From positions 1-15,397 of the forward strand of contig CAZXUI010000095.1 in the NCBI GenBank assembly GCA_964643885.1: 15,397 bases of DNA, given 5' to 3'. Source of the DNA: CAADGL01 sp964643885. GTDB taxonomy: Bacteria; Planctomycetota; Phycisphaerae; UBA1845; Fen-1342. The notes beneath the pieces were generated by a model. The model did not search any database, had not been told where the DNA came from, and saw nothing but the letters and a program-made list of their open reading frames with translations. Position 1 is the stretch's first letter, and each line of letters opens with the position of its first letter. The position numbers were made by a program, and so were the translations under genes. Of the stretch, positions 9,941 to 15,397 are shown one piece after another.

Positions 9941-10333
9941 ATGCCTGCCAGCACGAAACCCCGCGTTCCCGTCTATCGCCACCACAAGCCGTCCGGACTC
10001 GCGTCGGTCCGCATCGAGGGCCGCGACATCTATCTCGGCCCGCATGGCACGCCTGAGAGCCGTGCGGAATACAAGCGCGTCATCGCCGAGTGGCTCGCGA
10101 ACCACCGCGCTGAACCAAACGGCAGGCACGGCACAATTGGTCAGGCGTCGACGACGCGGCGCGTGGTGGACGAGCTGATCGCGGCCTGCCTCGACTTCGC
10201 GAAGTCGTATTACGTCAAGAACGGAGCGATCACGGCCGAATACCGCAACATCGGTGATGCCCTTCGACCGCTGACGACGCTGTACGGCCATTTCGGCCGC
10301 TGGCGCTCATGGTTTTCAAGCTTCCATTTGTGA
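9941..10333 (+). pseudogene. Tyrosine-type site-specific integrase, N-terminal fragment
   Basis: ATG with GGAG at 9931-9934. Residues 1-118 (KPRVPVYRHHKPSGLASVRI, DIYLGPHGTPESRAEYKRVI, AEWLANH, then a DELIAACLDFAKSYYVKNG segment and ALRPLTTLYGH) match the N-terminal and core-binding part of integrases common in planctomycete genomes. The intact family runs to about 350-400 residues and has a C-terminal catalytic domain with R-H-R-Y residues. Here recognisable sequence ends at about 10293 (LYGH), the last 13 codons are unrelated, and a stop follows, so the catalytic domain is gone. Position just after the tRNA fragment is what one expects for the integrase of an element using that tRNA. The disrupting sequence leads into an IS3-like transposase, which may have caused the loss. 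Confidence 0.75.
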
Positions 10334-10427
10334 CGGAAGCCGAGGCGGTGGAGGGATGCGCATCGGACCATTTGCCAGTAGCTGGCTCTCGGTATCCCAG
10401 TGGATATCGAAGCTATGACGATTCAGC

Positions 10428-11450
10428 GTGGCTCCGCTGTGCATCTTCTCCACTCGCGCGGACACTATCGTACGCCTTGGCGTTGGTCAACTGTGGAAGC
10501 GGCTGATCGGCTGGCTGGGTGTGTCCGGCAGCACGTATCACGACTGGCGGGGCCGCTACGGCCGCGCCAACGAGCACAACGCCTGGATCCCGCGCGACGC
10601 CTGGCTGGACGATGCGGAGAAGAAGGCCATCGTGGATTTTCACCGGCAATACCCGCTGGAAGGCTACCGCCGGCTGGCGTTCATGATGCTCGACCGTGAT
10701 GTCGTCGCGGCCAGTCCGGCCAGCGTCTACCGCGTGCTGAAACCGCCGGCGCGCTGTCCCGCTGGAACGGCAAGACCTCGAAGAAGGGGACCGGCCTCGT
10801 GCAGCCGCTTTCGCCGCACGAGCACTGGCACGTGGATATCTCGTACATCAACGTGGCCGGCGCGTTCTACTACCTGTGCAGCGTGCTGGACGGGGTCAGC
10901 CGCTTCATCGTGCACTGGGAGATCCGCGAGGCGATGAGGGAACTCGACGTGGAACTGGTGTTGCAGGCGGCCCGCGAGCGTTTTTCTGGCGTGACGCCGC
11001 GGATCATCTCCGACAACGGGCCGCAGTTCATCGCCCGACTTCCAGACGTTCATCCGCATCTGCGGCATGACGCACGTGCGCACCAGCCCCTGCTACCCGC
11101 AGAGCAACGGCAAGCTGGAACGCTGGCACGGCTCGCTGAAACGCGAGTGCATCCGGCCGGGCACGCCCCTGAGCCTGGAGGATGCCCGGCGGATCGTGGC
11201 CCGCTACGTCGAGCATTACAACGACGTGCGGCTGCACAGCGCCATCGGGTACGTCACGCCACGGGACCGGCTGGAAGACCGGCAGCAGACGATCTGGCAG
11301 GAGCGCGATCGCAAACTGGCCGCGGCGCGGGAGCGCCGCAAGGCTCACCGGCAAGCGCAGAAGATCGGCATCAAGAGTGTGCCGGCGCTCCTCCTGGATG
11401 GGCAGCCGTACCACATCAACTTCGGAGCCGACCTGAGCACGCTCAAGTAG
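10428..11450 (+). pseudogene. IS3-type (rve/DDE integrase core) transposase with two frameshifts
   Basis: Three frames join into one transposase. Part 1, to about 10742: helix-turn-helix segment (GWLGVSGSTYHDWRGRYG) and HTH_21-like block ending VYRVLK. A single missing G after the AAA codon at 10740-10742 shifts the frame. Part 2, about 10743-11036: LSRWNGKTSKKGTG, HEHWHVDISYIN with the first catalytic Asp (10835) and RIISDNGPQFIA with the second (11012). Two missing bases at about 11036 shift it again. Part 3, 11037-11450: FIRICGMTHVRTSPCYPQSN, GKLERWHGSLKREC with the catalytic Glu (11118). After correcting the gap, Asp2 and Glu are 35 residues apart, as in IS3 and retroviral integrases. The GTG at 10428 has no ribosome site, so the 5' end is uncertain. 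No terminal inverted repeats were found. Confidence 0.85.
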
Positions 11451-11462
11451 CGCCGCGTGCCG

Positions 11463-11490
11463 CGTCGCCGGGGCACGTGCTCCGGCGACG
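11463..11490 (+). repeat. 28-base near-perfect palindrome after the transposase
   Basis: Left arm 11463-11476 and right arm 11477-11490 pair over 14 positions with one G-T mismatch; the outer nine (CGTCGCCGG / CCGGCGACG) are perfect and the centre is GCACGTGC. It begins 12 bases after the transposase stop. Without a T run it is not a standard intrinsic terminator. It could be part of the insertion sequence end, a hairpin protecting the transcript, or a protein-binding site. Confidence 0.55.
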
Positions 11491-11539
11491 AACCGGCGCG
11501 GGCCTGTGCCCGAGTTGGGTCCCGTTGGGCGACGAATGC

Positions 11540-11647
11540 CTCACGGGCCTGCGCCACGTGCTCATCGGAAGTACGGCGGAACGTGTCGTGCAGCATGCAT
11601 CGTGCCCGGTCCTGACCGTCAAGGCGACCGAGCGTGATTTTGTTTGA
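11540..11647 (+). pseudogene. UspA universal stress protein, C-terminal fragment
   Basis: The frame ending in TGA at 11645-11647 reads GLRHVLIGSTAERVVQHA, then SCPVLTVKATERDFV. This is the diagnostic end of UspA-domain proteins, in which G-S/T-A-E-R-V-V-x-x-A-x-C-P-V-L-V-V forms the last ATP-site loop and beta strand. Only about 34 residues remain of a domain that normally has about 140; the upstream sequence is unrelated and leads back to the palindrome and transposase. The gene was cut by whatever inserted to its left. Confidence in the family is fair for so short a piece. Confidence 0.6.
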
Positions 11648-11793
11648 GCCGCGGCGCTTCGTGTCAGCCGAGTGCAAAACGTCCGGAGGGGCGCCGCGTG
11701 CGACAACGGCTGCCAGGTAGTTGGCTGGCGATAGAAGCGCAGGGGCTACAGCTGGCAGCTTTACCCACTACGGAAATGAGCGAAGGAATTCAA

Positions 11794-12513
11794 ATGCCGA
11801 ATCGCCACACCCCTAGTAGCCCGAACGACGAATCAAGTACAAAGCTGCACGCATTGATCGCGAATGTGGAAGCGCATTGCCCCTTCGGCACCGTATTCCT
11901 TCTCACGCAGCTTCGCGGGTTCGTGCGAGACCAATGTTCCGATACAGATGAGGCGCTGCCGTTGGTCGAGCTCCTGATGCACTCGGGCGAGACGCTGCGC
12001 GTCTGCCACGTCATCGGCGTGGCGCCCCGATACGTCGTGCTGGCCGTATACGACAACGGCGCAGCGAAAAGCTCGGGAGCCGTGCGGGCCGAGTTCCTGT
12101 CGTACGAATCGATTCTCCGCGTGACGAGCGGTGTTGTGTGGCGACTTCTAAACCTCGACCACGGATCGCCAGAAGTCATCCCGGGCCAGGCTCGCGTGGA
12201 TCGTGTCGACTTCTACTTCGTGCATGACCAGCTACGGGCGCTGCGTCCAGCATTACCTGCGGCTCGGACCGCTCACGATCCCGCGCTCCGCCTCGCCCCG
12301 GTGACGTCCCAGGGCACTGAGCGCCGAGAGGGCAAGCGCGTACGGATCGTCGCTCCGATTTGCCGGTTTCAGCCGGTTCAGCGAGTAACGGTGCAGAATC
12401 GTACGCCGCCCGCGTTTGTTCGAGCCGCAGGCCGGGCTGCCGGTTCGCCCGCGCGGACCGCTCATCAAGTCGCGCGAGCAGTACGAACGGTACCTGCGAT
12501 ATGCCTGGGCTGA
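11794..12513 (+). CDS. Hypothetical protein, N-terminal 145 residues look genuine
   Basis: ATG with AAGGA six bases upstream (11782-11787). The first 145 residues have natural composition: a helical start (TKLHALIANVEAHCPFGTVFLL), then alternating hydrophobic strands LVELLMHSGETLRVCHVIGV, APRYVVLAVYD, AEFLSYESILRVT. The strand pattern resembles a small barrel of the Sm/SH3 type, but I cannot assign a family. After about residue 146 (VDRVDFYFVHDQLRAL, near 12240) the protein turns into low-quality arginine/alanine/proline sequence to the stop at 12513, so a frameshift or junction there is likely and the true end is uncertain. No clear operon partner; 144 bases separate it from the UspA remnant. 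Confidence 0.5.
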   Translation: MPNRHTPSSPNDESSTKLHALIANVEAHCPFGTVFLLTQLRGFVRDQCSDTDEALPLVELLMHSGETLRVCHVIGVAPRYVVLAVYDNGAAKSSGAVRAEFLSYESILRVTSGVVWRLLNLDHGSPEVIPGQARVDRVDFYFVHDQLRALRPALPAARTAHDPALRLAPVTSQGTERREGKRVRIVAPICRFQPVQRVTVQNRTPPAFVRAAGRAAGSPARTAHQVARAVRTVPAICLG

Positions 12514-12676
12514 CGTGGCGCGCCTCGCGCCGCCAGCGGAAGCCGACGAGCGCCGGCTGATCGAGAACCTGCGCGGGGAGGCGATGCGCACGCTATTTGA
12601 ACTGGCGGCGCGCCACGAGGTTGCGGTGTTGGCGGTGACCTGTCGCAGCGCGCGCGCCATCGGGCCGAGCACCTAG
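12389..12676 (+). pseudogene. Unrecognised ORF ahead of DUF2924, probably truncated
   Basis: A frame opened by TAA at 12386 reads LFEPQAGLPVRPRG, IKSREQYERYLRYAWADV, AEADERRLIENLRGEAM and RTLFELAARHE. The balanced charged helical pattern looks like real protein, unlike the overlapping frames. The only candidate starts are a TTG at 12416 or rare codons, with no Shine-Dalgarno. From about 12615 the frame becomes antifunctional (CRSARAIGPST) just where a DUF2924 reading begins in another frame, so its 3' end is likely lost by a deletion or frameshift. Family unknown; the position before DUF2924 and a recombinase may be meaningful. Confidence 0.35.
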
Positions 12677-13104
12677 CTCGCGACGCCGACCTGCGGACCA
12701 CGGCCCCGCGGGAGTCGCTGGCCGCGCCGGGCGGGAACAGCGCACACGGCGGGAACGGCGTGCGGGACGCCAAGCCCTCGCCGTCGCTTGCCGACGAGCG
12801 CGTGCCGCCGCCCGGGACGGTTCTGACGCGACGGTATCGCGGCCAGGCGTACCACGTGGTCGTCCGAGGCGACGGGTTCGAGTACGACGGCCAGGTCTTC
12901 CGCTCGCTCAGCGCGATCGCGAAACTGATCACCGGCTCGCACTGGAACGGGCTGCTCTTCTTCCAGATCGCCAAGCCGAAAACCGAGACTTCCGCGAATG
13001 GCGCGGGACGTGAGAACGGCCAGGTCGCCGGCTACGGCAAGGTGCCGCCCGGGCGGGCCAGGGCAGTCGCCAAAACGCGACGCCGGGAGACCGTACATGC
13101 GTAG
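12622..13104 (+). pseudogene. DUF2924 protein, 5'-truncated
   Basis: In one frame LSQRARHRAEHLARDADLRT (about 12640-12700) is followed by PPPGTVLTRRYRGQAYHVVV, DGFEYDGQVFRSLSAIAKLI and TGSHWNGLLFFQI. The second half is the hallmark of DUF2924, small proteins encoded just before phage-like serine recombinases in many bacteria and thought to help or control them. The usual N-terminal 50-60 residues and a proper start are missing; the first in-frame start, GTG 12760, has no ribosome site but could still yield a 114-residue remnant. The stop overlaps the recombinase start by eight bases, so the pair was translationally coupled. Confidence 0.75.
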
Positions 13105-14665
13105 GAAGCGCCGCGAGCCCGAACCGCAGTCGAAACAGAACCGCTGCGCGATCTACACGCGCAAGAGCACCAAGGAGGGGCTCCGGCAGGACTTCAACTC
13201 GCTCGACGCCCAACGCGACAGCGCCGAGAAGTACATCGCCAGTCAGGCCGGCGAGGGCTGGGTTTGCCTGCCGGACCAGTACGACGACGGCGGATTCACC
13301 GGCGGCAACATGGAGCGCCCGGCCCTTCAGCGGCTGCTGGCCGACATCGGTGCGGGCAAGATCGACTGCGTGGTCGTGTACAAGGTCGACCGCCTCAGCC
13401 GCTCGATCCTGGACTTCGCCAAGATCATGGAGCGGTTTGAGCAGCGCGGCGTCTCGTTTGTATCGGTCACGCAGCACCTCAACACGACCAACTCGATGGG
13501 TCGGCTGACGCTGAACATTCTGCTCTCGTTCGCCCAGTTCGAGCGCGAGATCATTTCGGAACGCACGCGCGATAAGATCGCGGCCGCGCGCCGCCGCGGG
13601 AAGTGGATGGGCGGCAAGCCGCTGCTGGGCTACGACCTGGTTGTGCTGCCCGGCGGCTCAAAACTGGCCGTGAACGACGACGAGGCCGCCCGCGTGCGGG
13701 CGATCTTCGAGCTGTACCTGGAGCACGAGCGGATCGCGCCGGTTCTTCAGGAACTCGACCGCCGTGCCTGGCGGACGAAGCAGTGGACCACGCGTCGCAC
13801 CGGCATGACAGTCGGCGGCCGGCCGTTCGACAAGGTGACGCTGTTCCGGCTGCTGACGAACCCGGCGTACCTGGGCAAGGTGCGGCACCGCGAAGACCTG
13901 TACGACGACGAGCACGACGCGATCGTCGACGAAGGCATCTGGCAGCGGGCGCAGGCCCTGCTTCAACGCAACGGCCGCACCGGCGGCGGGGCCGTGAAGA
14001 ACAAGTATGGCGCGCTGCTGAAGGGGCTGCTGCGCTGCGTGCCGTGCGACTGCGCGATGGTCCACTCGACCTCGTCGAAGGGGCCGAAGCGCTACCGCTA
14101 CTACGTCTGCACGAAGGCGATGAAGCGTGGCTGGTACACGTGCCCCTCGAAGTCAGTGCCCGCCGGCGAGCTGGAGCGGTTCATCGTCGATCAGATCCGC
14201 AGCATCGGCCGCGACCCGGGCGTGCTGGCCGAGACGATCCGCCAGGTGCGAACGCAGAGCCAGAAAGCAATCGCCGATCTCGAACGCGAGCGGGGCACGC
14301 TCGAACGCGACATCGCGCGGCAGAGCAGGGCACTCAAGCAGCACCTCGCGGCGGCACCCGGTTCCAACGGGGCCGACGTGGCCCGCCAGCAAGACGAGCT
14401 GCGCCGGCTCGAGACGCGGCTCACCGAAGTGCGCCAGCGGCACGTCGTGTTGACCCGCGAGCTAGTGGACGAACGCGAGGTCGTTCAGGCGCTATCGCTG
14501 TTCGATCCGGTGTGGGAGTCGCTGACGCCGCGTGAGCAGGCGCGAATCGTCCAACTGCTCGTCGAGCGCGTCGACTACGACGGCAAGTCCGGCACCGTGG
14601 CGGTGACGTTCCGGCCGACCGGGATCAAGGCGCTGGCCCAGAAGGAGGCGGAGGACGCGGCATGA
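13097..14665 (+). CDS. Large serine recombinase (resolvase/invertase N-terminal, Recombinase and zinc-ribbon domains)
   Basis: 522 residues. ATG at 13097 with GGGAG seven bases upstream; an ATG at 12998 in the same frame would add unrelated basic residues. N-terminal catalytic domain about 15-165: YTRKS with nucleophile S24, then GFTGGNMERPALQRL, YKVDRLSRS and FERE. Recombinase domain about 170-300 (GYDLVV ... LFRLLTNPAYLGKVRHR). Zinc ribbon at about 312-350, starting LLRCVPCDCAMVHS, with later cysteines at VCTKAM and YTCPSK. Coiled coil about 380-460 (LERERGTLERDI ... RRLETRLTEVRQRH), then a C-terminal domain. All expected parts are present, so it is probably active. It exchanges DNA between att sites to integrate or excise an element. 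It overlaps the DUF2924 gene upstream and the next gene by four bases (ATGA). Confidence 0.93.
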   Translation: MRRKRREPEPQSKQNRCAIYTRKSTKEGLRQDFNSLDAQRDSAEKYIASQAGEGWVCLPDQYDDGGFTGGNMERPALQRLLADIGAGKIDCVVVYKVDRLSRSILDFAKIMERFEQRGVSFVSVTQHLNTTNSMGRLTLNILLSFAQFEREIISERTRDKIAAARRRGKWMGGKPLLGYDLVVLPGGSKLAVNDDEAARVRAIFELYLEHERIAPVLQELDRRAWRTKQWTTRRTGMTVGGRPFDKVTLFRLLTNPAYLGKVRHREDLYDDEHDAIVDEGIWQRAQALLQRNGRTGGGAVKNKYGALLKGLLRCVPCDCAMVHSTSSKGPKRYRYYVCTKAMKRGWYTCPSKSVPAGELERFIVDQIRSIGRDPGVLAETIRQVRTQSQKAIADLERERGTLERDIARQSRALKQHLAAAPGSNGADVARQQDELRRLETRLTEVRQRHVVLTRELVDEREVVQALSLFDPVWESLTPREQARIVQLLVERVDYDGKSGTVAVTFRPTGIKALAQKEAEDAA

Positions 14666-14781
14666 GTGTGGTAGTTGCCGAGGGACACGACGGGCGGATC
14701 ACGACGCGGAGCACGGTCCACTTCACCCACGCGCGCCGCGGGCGCAAGGAACTCCGTCGCGGTGAGGCGCCGCCCGCACCT
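14662..14781 (+). pseudogene. Third gene of the recombinase module, N-terminal fragment
   Basis: ATG overlaps the recombinase stop (ATGA), showing tight coupling; AAGGAGG at 14641-14647 within the recombinase gene's end is a good ribosome site. The protein begins MSVVVAEGHDGRITTRSTVH, FTHARRGRKELRRGEAPPAP. I recall this type of start in small proteins that follow such recombinases, probably DNA-binding, but cannot verify it. After GEAPPAP the reading becomes arginine-rich shadow of the minus-strand transposase up to a stop at 14860-14862. The gene is cut by the transposase sequence at about 14771-14785. Confidence 0.55.
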
Positions 14782-15397
14782 CGTCGATCGCCTTGTTCAG
14801 CCGGGCCACGATGTGGTAGCGGTCCAGGGTGTGCAGCGCCTGCCCGGCCTTCTTGGCGATGACCTTCAGGTACGGCTGCCACATGTCGCTGCACACGAAC
14901 CGCAACCCGGCGGTCCGCTGGCGGCCCAGCATGCGGAAGAACCGCAGCAGCGTCTTGCTCGTCCGTTCCGGGCCGATCCACAGCAGCCGGCGACACGCGC
15001 TGTCGATCTGGTAGACGACGGTCAGGTAGCGGTGCCCCTTCTGGAATTGCACTTCGTCGACGCCGATGGCGGTGATCCCGCTCAAATCCCGGTGCTGCAG
15101 GCCATATTCGACCCCCCAGGCCACCGCGCGGAACACGCTCTCCCAACTGCTCTTGAAGATCCCGGCCACCTCGCGCCAGCTCAGCCGGCGGGCCCAGCGG
15201 GCCAGGAAGACGGCGTAGGCGTGCGTCAGGTGGTGCTTGCCGTCGGCCCAGGGCAGAAGCTCGGCCGTGATGCCGCAGCGCGGGCAGTCCACCCGCCGGC
15301 GGGCGTAGAGCAAAAACACCGCCAGGCCCCACAGCGGGACGAACGCAAACCGCCGCACCGGCAGCCTGTCGTACCCCGGCCCGCGCCGGCCGCAGCC
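14771..15397 (-). pseudogene. ISL3-type transposase, truncated at the C-terminus and running off the window
   Basis: Read from the right edge: GCGRRGPGYDRLPVRRFAFV, then VDCPRCGI (the paired cysteines of the ISL3 zinc ribbon). A helix-turn-helix region follows (YAVFLARWARRLSWREVAGIF, SSWESVFRAV), then the DDE catalytic start with GVDEVQFQKGHRYLTVVYQID (first Asp) and VCSDMWQPYLKVIAK (second Asp), and finally TLDRYHIVARLNKAIDEVRA. At 14771 the homology stops inside the plus-strand recombinase-module gene; the catalytic Glu and about half of the DDE domain are absent, so it cannot be active. The N-terminus lies beyond position 15397. A GTG at 15358 is not the likely start because conserved sequence extends upstream of it. 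Confidence 0.85.

Noticed and set aside
9571..9954. Minus-strand ORF of 127 residues containing GRWDSNPRRP
   Set aside because: The RWDSNPR-type motif is the antisense reading of a tRNA T arm, a known annotation artefact; it lies on the tRNA-Gly fragment and the rest is unstructured.
10738..10760. Programmed -1 frameshift in the transposase
   Set aside because: No X-XXY-YYZ slippery heptamer at the shift, the position is not the usual orfA/orfB overlap, and a second shift of different type follows.
11451..11500. Intrinsic terminator after the transposase
   Set aside because: The palindrome is strong but no T run follows on either strand.
13603..14535. 310-residue plus-strand frame inside the serine recombinase
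   Set aside because: Arginine/alanine-rich shadow of a gene with clear domains in another frame.

Overview
The window is GC-rich and bacterial. The gene content (an ECF sigma factor of the large Planctomycetes/Acidobacteria-type group, a Ser/Thr kinase with a TPR tail, a very large secreted protein with thrombospondin type 3 and HYR/PKD repeats, and a DUF2924 plus large serine recombinase module) fits a member of the Planctomycetota best. This assignment comes from family knowledge; no rRNA or other marker is present.

Layout. (1) 1-950: a phage-type packaging cluster of small coupled genes leading into a terminase large subunit that breaks off right after its Walker A motif. (2) 950-1460: debris, including a fragment of a protein with 'LID-GG-D-Y' repeats. 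(3) 1463-5173, minus strand: one intact 1236-residue secreted multidomain protein. (4) 5418-9163, plus strand: an intact ECF sigma factor and Ser/Thr kinase-TPR pair, divergent from the secreted protein. (5) 9180-9523: the collapsed remains of a second sigma-kinase pair. (6) 9784-10300: the 3' half of a tRNA-Gly(CCC), which looks like an integration scar, followed by an extended -10 promoter, a leader that can fold over its own Shine-Dalgarno, and the N-terminal part of a planctomycete-type tyrosine integrase. (7) 10428-11450: an IS3/rve-type transposase with two frameshifts, then a strong palindrome and the C-terminal tail of a UspA protein. (8) 11794-12676: poorly recognised small genes. (9) 12622-14781: a 5'-truncated DUF2924 gene, an intact large serine recombinase and the start of a third coupled gene. 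(10) 14771-15397, minus strand: an ISL3-type transposase that loses its C-terminus at the junction with the third gene and runs off the window at its 5' end.

The probably functional genes are the secreted protein, the sigma factor, the kinase and the serine recombinase, with the hypothetical gene at 11794 possible. Sigma and kinase lie in one direction and plausibly form a signalling unit (kinase senses at the membrane, sigma changes transcription). The divergent secreted protein is a reasonable but unproven target. Nearly everything else is a truncated or shifted remnant, so the window reads as a repeatedly invaded integration hotspot with at least five different kinds of mobile DNA: phage packaging genes, tyrosine integrase, IS3-like, serine recombinase and ISL3.
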